64,000 nt of DNA. Origin: Zea mays (taxonomy: Eukaryota; Streptophyta; Magnoliopsida; Poales; Poaceae). Shown one piece after another: positions 11,301-22,977 of this stretch; position 1 is the first letter of the stretch; each line of letters starts with the position of its first letter. The notes below the pieces were generated by a model. It saw only the letters and a list, made by a program, of their open reading frames with translations. It was not told where the DNA came from and did no database searches. The translations under genes were made by a program, and so were the position numbers. The stretch lies in assembly GCF_902167145.1 (NCBI RefSeq), contig NC_050097.1, forward strand, positions 139,215,982 to 139,279,981. Reading direction: 5' to 3'.

Positions 11301-12680
11301 GGCGGCGAGATAGGTCCGGAGAAGGGCAGGGTTGGCTCGGGGAGGCTCTGGCGGTCACAGCGAGGTGCGGCTTGACGTCGGGGATGGCCGGAATCGCTCG
11401 GTCCACGTGCGCAGGCTGGTGTTCTCGTCGGTGGCGAGTGTACCGGCCAAACCACGGCGATCTGGTTCAATCCAAGGGCACGGTGAGCTTCCTGGGGTAA
11501 CGTAGAGACTGTGTGTGCAAGGAATCGGAAAATAGTTGAGCGGATTACCCGGTCCACGTACTCCAGCGGGGTTGCGAACTTCGGCGACTATGGACTGGCC
11601 TCTCCGGCGAAGCAGGCTTCGATTCCTCGCTCGGGGAGCTTCACTGGAGCGTGCACACTCGCCTCAGAGGGTTGGACGGGGTTGGGGAAGGCTAGGCTGG
11701 CCGGTCTACGGCGGCAGTGGCTCGGATCGCCGCGGACACGCCGCGCACGGGCAAACGGCGGTGAACTGAGCTCCAGTGAGGCTTGAGCGTGCGCGGAAGA
11801 GTGTAACCGACGCTTGGGAGGGCTTTATAGGCGCGGGCGCGGGACAGGGCGCCGGCTGGCCGTTGGCGCGACGCGGGGCGCGCGCGGGCGTGCTCTGGCA
11901 AGCTCAGGGCGCGTCGAACACGTGGAGCTTTCAATCTGCCCGTGTTCCACAGCTCACCCAAGTCGCAAACGTGCGAATCTTGGCAAAAATCCGGCGCGAG
12001 TCTTTTCCTGGCACCTAGGGCTGTCTCTCATCCGTGAGCTGCCATGGCAGATATGGCCTAGGTAGGGAGATCTCTGGTCGCCAAATCGGGTGTGTCACAC
12101 TGCCCACCTCGCGACAAAAACCATGCCAAGGCATGTCAAACGTCCAAGTCTCGGGCTCAGCTTTTTCCAGTGGGTGCCTTGGGTGGTATGCCACATTTTT
12201 GGTATAGGACATAGGTAGATTTGATGCCAGCTTCGAGGTCAACACAACTGATCTTTAGGGTAAGTGTAGTTTTTAACTTAGAGAGAAATAGAGAGCTCTA
12301 GCTCTCTCTCCACTTGGAGATTTGAAATGGGGTTTCTCCAGGGGTCTTTTTGCAATATTTCCTTCCCCTAATTGCTGGTTATAAGGTTACTTAAGGTTTG
12401 GGTAATTATTACTCATGTTTTGCATACTTGTTCACTCTCTTTTCCCTCTTATCTAGGATTTTGGGAGATAGGGTTTAAGAGAGGTCTAGGGTTCTTCTCC
12501 CTTCTTATCCAAGGTAGTAAGTGTGCAAGGATTAGAGTAATGCTTTTGGTTACTCACAATCCTTGGTTAACCTCTAGCTCTCCAAGGCCTCATGCTTTTG
12601 CTCCTTAAGTTCTTCCACATGTGATCATAGCCTTTAGGATCAAGGTGGGTTCTAGCCATGGTAACACCTGGGGTGTTACA
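8350..12680 (-). repeat. 5' LTR (4331 bp) of the Del/Tekay-type element
   Basis: In plus orientation the LTR starts TGTGGCGGAAC and ends GGTGTTACA. The right 2084 bp match the partial 3' LTR at the window start. Parts of it are also repeated in the composite LTR at 43022-51390. The promoter would lie in the GC-rich part at about 11240-12020. The small ORFs inside it are not gene-like. Confidence 0.93.
11823..11830 (-). promoter_or_regulatory. TATA-like box in the Del/Tekay 5' LTR
   Basis: CTATAAAG on the minus strand, inside the GC-rich section of the LTR. The same element is kept in the other LTR copies (near 1226, 48930 and, altered, 50521), which supports a promoter role, though no transcript is seen here. 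Confidence 0.5.
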
Positions 12681-13128
12681 GATCATTCCAATTAAATAGT
12701 GGCTAGTGAGAGAGAGACTTGTGTTCTTTTGAACTCTTGCGCTTGGATTGCTTTTCTTCTTCATTCTTTCTTGATTCCAACTCAATTGTAACCAAGGCAA
12801 GAGACACCAATTGTGTGGTGGTCCTTGTGGGGACTTAGTGTCCCGTTTGATTGAGAAGAGAAGCTCACTTGGTCTAAGTGACCGTTTGAGAGAGGGAAAG
12901 GGTTGAAAGAGACCCGGTCTTTGTGACCACCTCGACGGGGAGTAGGTTTGCAAGAACCGAACCTCGATAAAACAAATCACCGTGTCATTCGCCTTATTCG
13001 CTTGTGATTTGTTTTCGCCCTCTCTTTCAGACTCGCTTTTATTTATAACGCTAACCCCGGGTTGTAGTTGTGCTTAAAGTTTGTAAATTTCAGATTCGCC
13101 CTATTCACCCCCCTCTTGGCGACTTTCA
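12681..13128 (+). repeat. Right part of a Ji-type copia LTR
   Basis: This stretch aligns with about 40320-40765, the end of the 3' LTR of the Ji-type element, including the shared block from CACCAATTGTGTGGTGGTCC onward and the terminal GCGACTTTCA. Its left part is cut by the Del/Tekay insertion. Instead of the expected primer site, an Opie-type pol tail follows directly. It is best read as the 5' LTR of the Ji-type element whose body resumes at 32789. Confidence 0.8.
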
Positions 13129-13525
13129 AAGGTCCCTGATGTCTTGGAGTTCAAAGAAACAAACCTCTGTTGCCCTATCCACCGCTGAGGCCGAGTATGT
13201 TGCCGTAGGATAGTGTTTCGTGCAACTACTTTGGATGAGGCAAACCCTCCGGGACTTTGGCTACAATCTGAGCAAAGTCTCACTCCTATGTGACATTGAG
13301 AGTGCAATCCGCATGGTGGATAATCCTGTTGAACACAGCCGCACTAAGCACATAGACATATGGCATCACTTTCTGAGAGACCACCAGCAAAAGGGAGATA
13401 TCGAGGTGTTCCATATTAGCACCGAGAACCAGCTAGCCGATATCTTTACCAAGCCATTAGATGAGAAAACCTTTTGCAGGCTGCGTAGTGAGCTAAATGT
13501 CTTAGATTCACGTAACTTGGATTGA
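13129..13525 (+). pseudogene. RNase H C-terminal fragment of an Opie-type copia pol
   Basis: The translation gives [22 protein letters not shown], a TAG, then [32 protein letters not shown] and [17 protein letters not shown], ending at TGA. This is the last ~130 residues of a Ty1/copia RNase H, and it aligns with the end of the Ji-type pol at 38330-38714. The left edge is abrupt: it begins directly after a Ji LTR end, with all upstream Opie coding sequence missing. Confidence 0.88.
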
Positions 13526-14308
13526 TCTATAGCATACATGTGTTTTATGCCTTTGATCATGTTACTCTATGCATTTATGAAATTTGTTGCTTATTTATGG
13601 TGCTCAAGTTGTGCAAGGGATCCCCAGACCTCACAAATTCATGTGTGAATGATGCACATATTTAGGGGGAGAAGTGCTACAACTTGACCCTTTGAGACTA
13701 ACCTTTGTGGTTGAGTTCCTTGATGTAGTCTCAAAGGTGGATTGAAAGGAAAAGGTGAACTTGGACCATGCAAAGACTTCCACTGCACTCCGGTATTAGT
13801 GTCCTCACCTCCAAGTTCATTATTATGCTCTTATTGCCTTTTGCTCATAATTGACAATTTTGGTGAGGCAATGGGGTTAAAGGGCCAAAAATGATCCCGT
13901 TTTGGTGCTTATTGCCAAAGGGGGAGAAATTGAGGCCAAAGCAAACGGATCAGCTACCACTTATGAATTTTCAAAACAATATAGTTAGAACTTTTGATTT
14001 GTCAAAATACTCTTATTGCAAAATTTGGTCTCTTGTGAGGAGAATTTATGATTATGGGAAAAAGGGGGAGTTTTTGGATCTTGATCAATTTCACTCTTGG
14101 AATATCTCTCTTTATGCCCAAATAAGTGAGTTTCACTTAGAGATAGGAAAATGAATTTGATTTGCAAAAACAAACCAAGTGGTGGCAAAGAATGATCCAA
14201 ATATGCCAAATTAGAATAAAAAACAATTTGGTCTTCAATTTGAATCGATGTTGCATGTTTTGCATTGCTTTTTGATGTGTTGGCATAAATCACCAAAAAG
14301 GGGGAGAT
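13526..14308 (+). other. Opie-type 3' non-coding region with repeated polypurine tracts
   Basis: Between the RNase H stop and the LTR there are several AGGGGGAG boxes: near 13664-13671, 13918-13927, 14061-14070 and the LTR-adjacent one at 14296-14307. Several polypurine tracts upstream of the 3' LTR are a hallmark of Sirevirus copia elements. Short ORFs here have no family signal. Confidence 0.75.
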
Positions 14309-14778
14309 TGAAAGGGAAATGTGCCCTTGGGCCATTTCTATAATGTTTTGGAGATTAAGTGTCCAACACATAGTGAGTGAGATATTATGTGCCAAATAAG
14401 CAAAAGGTGCAAATCATGTAACAAGGTACGTATCTAGACTTAGTACATTGTTTTGAGTACTAACATATATTGTCTAAGTGCTAGAAACAGAGAAAAGAAA
14501 AGAAGAAAAGGATTGCAAGTGACTTGGCTATGTACAGCCGAAGTCCAGCTCAGTCTGGCACACCGGACAGTGTTCGGTGCACCAGGCTGGCTTCCAGTGA
14601 ACAAGCCACTCTCGGGAAATATCGACGGTGTACGACTATAATTCACCAGACTGTCCGGTGGTGCATCGAACTGTCCGGTGGTGCACCGAACTGTCCGGTG
14701 AGCCAATGGCCGCCAACACAATGGTCGGTCGCGTAATCCGCGGGCGACGCGTGGCCCGCGCCAACGGTCGGCAGGGGG

Positions 14779-14797
14779 CACCGGACAGTGTCCGGTG
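14779..14797. repeat. 19-bp palindrome in the Opie-type LTR
   Basis: CACCGGACAGTGTCCGGTG is a perfect palindrome around a central G. Half or variant copies occur several times in 14560-14900, and an equivalent palindrome with a central C lies at 40123-40141 in the Ji-type LTR. Such palindromes upstream of the TATA box are typical of Sirevirus LTRs and may be protein-binding sites. Confidence 0.7.
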
Positions 14798-14951
14798 CGC
14801 CAACTGCCTCGGTGCTGCAACGGTCATCTGTGCCAGAAAAGGAAACAGATCTGCACCAGACCGTCTACAGTGACTGTCCGGTGCGCCACCCGACAGAAGG
14901 CAAGGATAGCCTTCCTTGTCGGCTTCCAACGGCTCCTAGCTGCCTTGGGGC

Positions 14952-14959
14952 TATAAAAA
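14952..14959 (+). promoter_or_regulatory. TATA box of the Opie-type LTR
   Basis: TATAAAAA preceded by GGGGC and followed by a short GC-rich stretch, downstream of the palindrome cluster. Position and sequence fit an LTR promoter. Confidence 0.65.
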
Positions 14960-15257
14960 GGACCCCTAGGCGCATGGAGGAGTCACCCAAGCATTCAAGA
15001 AACATTATAAGCCTCCAAGACTCCAACTTCGCGCATTTGATTCTTTGAGATAGTGACTTGAGCTCCATTTGAGTTGTGAACTCTGTGGGTTGTGTTTTGA
15101 GCTCAAGTTGTGACTTGTGTGCGTGATTGTGCTGTGATTTGAGTCTTGTGTGTGTTGCACTCTCCTCCCTTACTTCCGTACATCTTTTGTGATCTTCATT
15201 GTAAGGGTGAGAGGCTCCAAGTTGTGGAGATTCCTCGCAAATGGGAGAAAAGCAAAG

Positions 15258-15893
15258 TGTTGGGGTATGCTTTGTAGTCGAAGATCCTAAAGAAAGAGAA
15301 CACCTTCGGCAGATCCTCTCAGGAGCAGCGCCGAAGCTATTACCTATAGAGCTTCGGCATAGTGACAGATCTCAGGACGAAGGGGCGAACCGACTTAAAG
15401 ATGGTTTGACTTAAAGACCCATGATGTTTTGTGTCATTATTGTAGTCGATTGTAAAGGACATAAATGTAATTTTACACAGGCTACGCCCTGTGCCTATAA
15501 ATAGGTGAACAGTACCCCTGCACTGTTCACGCAATCCTGTAATCGCTAACGCATTACGCTGGAATTATTTTCTGCCAAGGCGAAGGTATAAATGTACCTA
15601 AATATTATGTAATATTTAAATATCTTAATATTTGAGTTCATATATGTAATATATGAATAATGTCATTTGTTTTTAATAGATCTTTCCCTAATTTTAATAT
15701 TTTATATTTTATTTCGCATTGTTTTATGTCTGATCACGAAGGTGTGATCTTCGTGATATTATGTCTGTGGCCTTCGTCCGAAGTTCATTAAATCCTTGGG
15801 GAGATAATGCTTCAGCGGACGAAGGGCATTGTTATTTAACATTTTATGTTGCCTTGTTCTTAATTCATAGCATTTGAGAACAAGTCCCCAACA
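15258..15893 (+). repeat. 5' LTR of the outer Tat element
   Basis: Starts TGTTGGGGTATGC and ends CCCCAACA. A TATA box (TATAAATA) lies at 15496-15503. CTTCGG/CCGAAG motifs are frequent. Confidence 0.93.
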
Positions 15894-15894
15894 T

Positions 15895-15905
15895 TGGCGC
15901 CCACC
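15895..15905 (+). other. Primer binding site, tRNA-Lys type
   Basis: TGGCGCCCACC, one base after the LTR end. It matches the last 11 bases expected for a plant Lys tRNA primer site; the match is lost further on. The inner Tat element has the same 11 bases at 26503-26513. Confidence 0.75.
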
Positions 15906-15934
15906 TCCGGTGAACTCACTTCCACTTTTTCGAG

Positions 15935-16882
15935 ATGATGGCTTCGTTCAACAACCAAGTTGGAGCTGCTTCGGCTCCAAAGCTGATACTCCCGATAACA
16001 GGCGGTTCATGCTTAGATCCAGCCAACAAGAAGCAGAAGAAGGACGCACAGAGAAGGGTACAACATGTCAGGGTGCAAGGACCCTTCATCAAGTCAAGAT
16101 GGTCCCACATCCCAATTACCTTCTCCCAAGAGGACCTTCAGCTCAAGGATTACCCTCACAATGATGCTATGGTTATTTCTTGTGTTATCAAAGGATTTCT
16201 GGTCCACAATGTTCTGGTTGATACAGGCAGTGCAGCAGATATTATATTTGCCAAGGCCTTTAGACAGATGCAAGAGCCAGAAGATAAGATTCATGATGCT
16301 ACGCACCCTCTTTGTGGCTTCGGAGGAAGGCAGATTGTAGCGCTCGGCAAGATCACGATGCCAGTGACCTTTGGATTTGTCAACAATACAAGGATTGAGC
16401 AAGTTGTGTTTGATATTGTCGACATGGAATACCCTTACAATGCAATCATTGGTCGTGGGACCCTCAATGCTTTTGAAGCAATTCTTCATCCAGCATATCT
16501 TTGCATGAAGATACCTTCGGACCAAGGGCCTATTGCTATTCATGGAAGTCAGGAAGCTACCAAAAAGGCCGAAGGAAACTGGACAGATTCAAAAGCAATC
16601 CATAATATAGATGGAGTCGAAGCTTGTGAGCAATACAAGTATAGAAGGGAGAAGGCTGCTTCGGCTGATCAGTCGAAGCCCATGCTCTTATGTGAAGATA
16701 TAGCAGAACAGAAGGTGCTACTGGGATCTCAATTGTTTGAGGAGCAGGAGAAAACCCTAATAAGGTTTTTGTTTAACAACAAGGATGTCTTCGCATGGTC
16801 AGCTAATGATCTCTGTGGTGTCAACAAGGATGTTATTGAACACTCGCTCAATGTTGATCCATCCTTCAGACCCAGAAAGTAG
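15935..16882 (+). pseudogene. pol start: aspartic protease region of the outer Tat element
   Basis: A 315-residue frame. Residues ~80-180 form a retroviral-type aspartic protease (VLVDTGSAADIIFAKAF, then AIIGRGTLNAF). The later part leads into reverse transcriptase with KDVFAWSANDLCGV. The stop is a TAG after FRPRK; the same frame continues as RLRKM, so one Gln-codon C-to-T change probably split protease from RT. The first ~70 residues (MMASFNNQVGAAS...) follow the primer site closely and show no gag capsid domain or zinc knuckle, so a deletion or recombination has removed gag. Confidence 0.88.
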
Positions 16883-16894
16883 AGGCTTCGGAAG

Positions 16895-18706
16895 ATGTCT
16901 GATGACAAAGCCGAAGGTGCTTGGAATGAAGTGAAAAGACTTCTCAGCGCTGGAGTCATCAGAGAAGTAAAATACCTAGAATGGCTAGCTAACACTGTTA
17001 TGGTGAAGAAGGCCAATGGTAAATGGAGAATGTGCATTGATTTTACTGATCTCAACAAGGCTTGTCCGAAGGATGAATTTCCATTACCAAGGATAGATTC
17101 TTTAGTAGATGCAGCAGCTTCGTCAGAGCTCATGAGTCTACTAGATTGTTATTCAGGCTATCATCAAATCTGGATGAAGAAGGAAGATGAGCCAAAAACC
17201 AGCTTCATCACCCCTAGTGGTACATATTGTTACCTTCGGATGCCTGAGGGGCTCAAGAATGCTGGAGGAAGCTTCAGCAGAATGACAGCGAAAGTCCTTC
17301 ACTCTCAGATAGGCAGAAATGTGCTAACATATGTTGATGATATCATAGTAAAAAGCACGAAGCAAGAAAATCACATTGCCGATCTACAGGAAACATTTGC
17401 TAACTTTAGGCAATCTGGCTTGAAGTTGAATCCAGAAAAATGTGTCTTCGGAGTAAAGAAGGGCAAATTCCTTGGTTGCCTAGTTTCAACAAAAGGGATC
17501 GAAGCTAATCCAAACAAAATTGAAGCCATTCTTCGGATGGAACCACCGAGAACAAAAAAGGGGGCTCAGCGGCTGACAGGAAGATTGGCATATTTGAATC
17601 GATTTATATCTAGATCAGCAGAGAGAAATTTACCATTCTTTGAAGTGCTGAAGTCGGCCGAAGTCTTTCAATGGCGATTAGCTCAGCAAAAAGCCTTCGA
17701 AGAGCTGAAACAATATCTGATAGATTTAACAACCCTAACTCCACCAGCGCCAGGGGCTCCTCTGTTGTTGTATGTGGCAGCTTCGCACTCTGCAGTAAGT
17801 GCGGCGCTTGATCAGGAGAAGCTTGAAGGACAATTGAAAAAACAAGCTCCAGTGTACTTCGTCTCCGAAGTTCTCAGTTTATCAAAGAAAAACTATACAG
17901 AATTGGAGAAGGTGTTGTATGTTGTCTTAATGGCCTCCAGGAAGCTTCGACATTATTTTCAAGCATACCATATAATTGTTCCTTCATCACAGCCTTTGAA
18001 GGATATTATTAGAAATAGAGAAGCTACTGGAAGGATTGGAAAGTGGGCTATGGAACTCAACGAGTTCAGCATTGATTATGTGCATAGATCTTCGATTCAG
18101 TCCCAGGCGCTAGCAGATTTCATCGCTGACTGGACGCCAGGGGCTCAGGAGGAAGAAGCAAGTAAAGATGCCGAAGCTTGGATAGTGTTATGCGATGGTT
18201 CCTGGGGAACCTTCGGGGCAGGTGCAGCTGCTGTTTTAATTGCACCTTCCAAAGTTAGAACATGCTATGCAGTGAAACTTGATTTTAGTTGCGCAAATAA
18301 TATTGCTGAATACGAAGCTTTACTTTTGGGGCTTCGGAAGTTGAAGGCAATGGGGATAAGAAGGGCGGTTCTCAAAACTGATTCCCAAGTTATTTCTGGT
18401 CATGTTGACAAGAGTTGCAAAGCAAGAGATCCGAAGCTTGAGAAATATTTGGATACAGTTCGAAGGCTTGAAGCTTCCTTCGAAGGGTTTTCTGTTAAGA
18501 ATATTCCACGAGGAGAAAATGAGCATGTTGATCTGCTAGCCAAGTCAGCGGCACAGGGGCTACCCTTGCCTTCGGAAGTATTCTTTGTAACAATAAAAGC
18601 ACCTTCGGTGGAACTTCTTGAAAGAGCAGTGCTCAATATATCTCCTGTTTATAGTGAAGATTGGAGAACCGAGATCATGTCTAATATCCAGGGCAATTTC
18701 CTTTAA
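16895..18706 (+). pseudogene. pol: reverse transcriptase plus two RNase H domains
   Basis: An uninterrupted 603-residue frame. RT motifs: WRMCIDFTDLNKACPKDEFPLPRID, LLDCYSGYHQI, MPEGLKNAGGSF and the catalytic YVDDIIVKS near residue 150. The usual gypsy RNase H follows (residues ~250-390). A second, archaeal-type RNase H lies at ~430-560, with LCDGSWGTFGAGAA, NIAEYEALLLGL, KTDSQVI and NEHVDLLAKSA giving the Asp-Glu-Asp-Asp set. This double RNase H is diagnostic of the Tat lineage. The stop is a TAA after GNFL; the frame continues beyond it into integrase. Confidence 0.92.
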
Positions 18707-19885
18707 GATGACAAAGCTTATAATAAGAGAATAGAGGCAAGAGCCCGACCATATGTAATAATAGAGGGGGAATTATACAAACATGGAGTCTGTTCTCCAT
18801 TACTCAAATGTTTATCCAGAGCTGAAGGTATAGAATTGATGAAGGAAATACATGCAGGCCTGTGCGGATCTCACATCGGATCTAGACCCTTGCTGGGAAA
18901 AGTTTTTCGACAAGGATTTTATTGGCCGAAGGCAGCTTTGGATGCAGCAGAACTAGTCCAAAAATGCGAAGGCTGTCAAAAATGTGCAAGAGATCAAAAA
19001 CAGCCTTCGTCTCTGACTTAGTTAATACAGCCCACATGGTCGTTGCAAAGATGGGGCCTCGATTTGCTAGGCCCGCTTCCACCAACACAAGGAAATTTAA
19101 AATATGTTGTGGTGGCAGTAGAATATTTTTCTAAGTGGATCGAGGTGAAGCCTTTAGCCACAATAACTTCGGTCACCGTTCAGAAATTCTTCTGGCAAAA
19201 TATTGTTTGTCGCTTCGGAGTGCCGAAGGCTATTACTGTGGACAACAGAACACAGTTCGATGCCGAAGCTTTCAAAGAGTTTTGTGAACAAATTGGCATG
19301 AAGATTCATTTTGCATCGGTTAGAGATCCAGAGTCAAATGGACTTGTCGAAAGAGCCAATGGCATTATAATGACAGGAATAATGAAGTTAATCTTCAACC
19401 AGCCCAGGGGAAAGTGGCCAGATGAATTAATCAAAGTGGTGTGGAGCCACAACACAACTATGTCAAGGTCAACAGGCTTTACACCATTCAAATTGCTGTT
19501 TGGTGACGAAGCAATAACCCCAGAAGAAGCCAAAGCTGGGTCAATAAGAATAGTGGCTTCGGCGGAGGACGAAGCTGACTATTCTGTGGAAAAAGACGCT
19601 ATAGAAGGGATCAGGCTTCAGGCTGTGGAAAACATCAATAAATATCAAGCTGAAACAATTAAATGGCGTGACAGAAAAGTTCAGCTAAAAAATATCAAGC
19701 CAGGGCACTTGGTACTTCGGAGAGTTGCTAACCCAGATACAGTAGGCAAGTTGCAGTTAAAGTGGGAAGGACCTTTTCTGGTAATATCTTCGTCAAGACC
19801 CGGTTCCTACACATTGAAGGATATGGACGGCAACGACATTCCTAGATCTTGGAATGCGGATGACCTTCGGCGATATCATGTGTAG
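18707..19885 (+). pseudogene. pol: integrase of the outer Tat element
   Basis: The HHCC zinc domain is at 18840-19010 (IHAGLCGSHIG...CEGCQKC). A TAG at about 19019-19021 follows PSSLT; past it the core reads WGLDLLGPLP (Asp), ITVDNRTQF (Asp) and ESNGLVERANG (Glu), so the DDE triad is present. The C-terminal part has a KPGHLVLRRVANP, KLQLKWEGPF and SYTLKDMDG module and ends at TAG near 19885. There is no chromodomain, as expected outside the chromoviruses. Both stops fit Gln codons changed by C-to-T. Confidence 0.9.
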
Positions 19886-19894
19886 TTTGATATT

Positions 19895-20547
19895 AGGCAA
19901 CACAAAGAATGTTAAACATTAAAGCCCTTCATCCTTCGAAGCATTATCTCCCTCAGGATATAACGACTTTTTGGATGAAGCTTACGAAGGACATACCTTC
20001 GTAAGCATGACATATAAAAATAGAGAGGAAATCATACGAAGTATAAGAGACAACATGAACAGTTAAATATGTTGTTATTATTGAATCATTTCTATTTTAT
20101 TACTATGAAGAAATAGAAATGAAATCATATTACAGGTGTACCTTCGGCTTGAGAGAAAGTAAAGAGTACAAGTGTGACGCAAAAGCAAATGCCAAGTCCA
20201 CGTGAACAGTACGGGAACACTGTTCATCTATTTATAGGCACGGGACGCAACCCATGTAAAATTACACCCATGCCCTTTACATTTGCTAATAATTCTATAT
20301 TAATCCATTGGGGTCTGAATAGCCTTTTCCCTTTTAAGTCGGTTTCCTTTTCTGCTATTACACCGAAGCTCCCCTGCGCATAGCTTCGGCTCTGCATCAT
20401 CCTTCATATTCTTTGCGCTTCTTCACACTGTGGTCTTGACCCAAGTCCGAAGGATCTAAGTCCGAAGGTACCTGTTCATGTATTATACTCTAGAAACTTT
20501 GTTAAATCATGTTTTTGAGGACCTTCGGAAGCCGAAGGCCCCCAACA
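19895..20547 (-). repeat. 3' LTR of the inner Tat element, tip deleted
   Basis: Matches 26554-27206 with about a dozen differences by eye. In plus orientation it should begin TGTTGGAGACTTGC (as at 26515) but starts at AGGCAACACAAAG after the outer element's pol end. Its other end, CCCCCAACA, is intact and borders a polypurine tract. A TATA box lies on the minus strand at about 20229-20236. Confidence 0.88.
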
Positions 20548-20702
20548 GTAGCCCCTCGCAATATTAATTTGTTAGGATGATAAATTCAGATTGCGATATG
20601 GACGAAGGCCCTAAGCCGAAGGTCCAAAAAAACACCTTCCCTTCGCTAGAATAACAACACTCAATGACAAGCGGGACCCTCCCACTTGCAACGCCCTAGG
20701 CG

Positions 20703-20710
20703 TATAAATA
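20703..20710 (+). promoter_or_regulatory. TATA box of the antisense gene in the inner Tat element
   Basis: TATAAATA lies 141 bases upstream of the ATG at 20852, in the stretch between the polypurine tract and the gene. The orientation is opposite to the element's own transcript. The outer element has a comparable TATA at 31281-31289 before its antisense gene. Confidence 0.6.
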
Positions 20711-22904
20711 AGAGCACACCGCGAGCTCACTTGGTACGCTCTTTGTCATCTGCTTTGCCTGCTCAAACAGCTCTTGCCTACAAACGCTTGCCTGGCTTTT
20801 TAGATTTTTTAGCTTCGGCCTCAAGAGCGCATTTTCAGCATTTTCGAAGAGATGTCTCAAGATAAGAAAGTTGTTGCTGAAATGAAACTGAGCCTTTCTG
20901 AGGAGAAGAATCTGGGCTTTCTTGAATCAATAGCGAAAACAAATACAAAGAAGATTACTAGAGAAATTTTAGAAGGCTTATCTGAAGATACCGGTGAAAG
21001 TGACAGTTATGATGTGGAAAGTGGAGGCAAAGACTCTAAAGATCGACCATGGCGACCAAGCCATACAGTTTTCAGAAAATCAAGTATTAAACAGAGTCAT
21101 CTTGATAACATGAGAGGAAGATATTTTTGGGATATGTCTGTTGTGAGGGCAGATGATGGAGTCAAGACTGTTCCTACTCCCGAAGAAAATGAAGTCGTGA
21201 TCTTCCGAAGCTTTTTTAAAGCTGGGCTTCGGTTCCCCTTAAACAGATTTGTGGTTGAAGTTCTGAAGATATATCAGGTCTATCTTCATCAACTTACTCC
21301 TGAAGCAATCATAAGAATGGGAATCTTCGTATGGGCCATGAGGAGCTAGGGCTTGGAGCCAAATGCAAAAAGTTTCTGCAATATGCACGAGCTATTATAT
21401 GAGACGAAACCATGGGGCAAAGAGCAATATCATAACAATTTTGGCTGTTATAGCTTCGGTGCCCGCTCTGGGTCAAGTTGTCCCATGCCGACATTTCGGA
21501 AGAGGTGGCCCGGAGATTGGATGAAGGAATGGTTCTATGTGAAAAACGATTTGAAGGCACGAAAAGATATTAAAGATATTATCATGCGCCCTATCTGGCA
21601 GCGCTTCGGCCTCCGGAAACCGAAGGTGGATATTGACGAGGCAGCCGATGAATGCCAGAGGGCCTTCGGCGTAGTTTGCTCTTTCATCGGGACAAGGGAT
21701 TTAATCCAGGAGCACATAGCCTTCAGGGTATGGCCACTTGTTGAAAAGTGGGAAATGCCAAAGGAGACTATCACCAAGTCTGACGAAGGTGGGTTGATTA
21801 GGATGAAGTTCACCTTTAGGTATGAAGGTAAGTTTGTTGAGCCAGATGATGATTGGCTGAAATGCATTGAAGCTACAAGCGATGAACTGCTTGGGCCATA
21901 CTCGAAGGCAGAAGATACTGCGTTATCTGCGGCCTTCGGAGGCCGGAAGAAGAAAAGGCTCAACCGAGTTTTTGATGCTATTGGGTTCATGTACCCTGAC
22001 TACCGCTACCCGCTACGGGGGCAAAAAAGAAAAGGTGCAACTTCCGGGAAAGATGATGCTTCAGCTGCTCCAAGCGAGCCTGCGCCGAAGAGGAAAAAGG
22101 TGAAGGTCCTTACTCACCGACCACGCTTTATTGAACCGGCCACAGTGCCCGAGTTTGTCGGTGAGACCTCTTTGGCTACTGAAGCCAAAGAACCTGCACT
22201 TGCGCAGAAAACTGAAGAGCTGACTGCAACGCCGAAGGCTGAAAAAATTGAAGAGCCGAGAGCTGAAGGGACAAAAACATCAAAAATTTTAAGTCCTTCG
22301 GCAGAAGTTGAAGTGCCAAAAACCCAGAAAGGTCCAGCAATGACCCCCAAAAGAAAAAGGATGGTTAATGTTCTAGATGTACTGGAGACAATAAAGTCTT
22401 CAAACTCTACTCCGAGGAAAATTGCCGAAGCTCCAAAAGCACAAATTGAGACAACAGCCTCCGAAGCCGAAGCTACAAAGCACCAGGCTGAGACCGAAGC
22501 TGGGCCTTCGGAGCCCGTCAAGGAGAAATCCTTGGAAACCGGAGAAAAAGAGACAGAAGAGGTAGAGCAAATTTTGGCTGAAAAAACTGCCACTGCCCCC
22601 CCCCCCCCCCGAAGTATTTTCCGAAGCTCTCAATTATATTTTACGACATGCTTCGGGGAAGAAGATAACTGAAAAAGAAAAGCGAGAAGCTCAGTTCTAT
22701 GCCCGAAAATTGAAATATCCAAAGAGGGCATTGATTTTCAACGGTAGCGGGGAAGAAGACTTCTTGTATTGCCTCCCAGACAGCAAGGAGATATCTGTCT
22801 GCCGGGAGATGAGCAAAAACTTCGGATTCCCGACACTAGAGGACGGGCTCTCGGTGCTATCAAAAGATGAATTGGTCGACAGCTTAGCATACAATAGCTT
22901 AAAG

Positions 22905-22977
22905 GTGAGGAAATGAATTTTACTGAAAAGCAAAAATTTTCCATTTGCTTATACTTAATACTGCATTCCTTTTCCAG
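22905..22977 (+). other. Predicted intron 1 of the inner antisense gene
   Basis: AAAG/GTGAGG ... TTTTCCAG/GGCC, 73 bases, phase 0. It joins ...YNSLK to GLILSNAL. The intron is AT-rich with a stop in frame. The same protein position is interrupted in the outer element (29023-28950). Confidence 0.7.

Larger units (their letters stand above)
1..12680 (-). mobile_element. Del/Tekay-type chromovirus (Ty3/gypsy) element, left end cut by window
   Basis: The element reads on the minus strand: 5' LTR 8350-12680, primer site 8336-8347, an extra ORF, gag, pol (PR-RT-RH-IN-chromodomain), polypurine tract 2085-2097 and a partial 3' LTR 1-2084. The left LTR repeats 10597-12680 almost base for base, so the insertion is fairly recent. 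LTR ends are TGTAACACC...CCGCCACA on the minus strand. The right flank starts GATCA (12681-12685), the expected TSD, but its left partner lies outside the window. The right flank continues as a Ji-type copia LTR, so the element inserted into that LTR. The gene order with a chromodomain after integrase, and the initiator-Met primer, place it in the Del/Tekay lineage; the family name is not certain. Confidence 0.9.
14309..15257 (+). repeat. Opie-type LTR, left part (split by the Tat element)
   Basis: Starts TGAAAGGGAAATGTGCCC directly after a polypurine tract and resumes at 32214-32497, ending GGTGCTCTCA before a primer site; about 1233 bp in total. It is flanked by an Opie tail on the left and an Opie head on the right. 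A TATA box (TATAAAAA) lies at 14952-14959. The last five bases, CAAAG (15253-15257), are the target-site duplication of the inserted gypsy element. Confidence 0.9.

Noticed and set aside
22596..22610. Run of 15 C in the inner antisense gene (and 12 C at 51147-51158) as biological frameshift sites
   Set aside because: Homopolymer slippage or a sequencing error is enough to explain the frame change; no recoding signal is seen.
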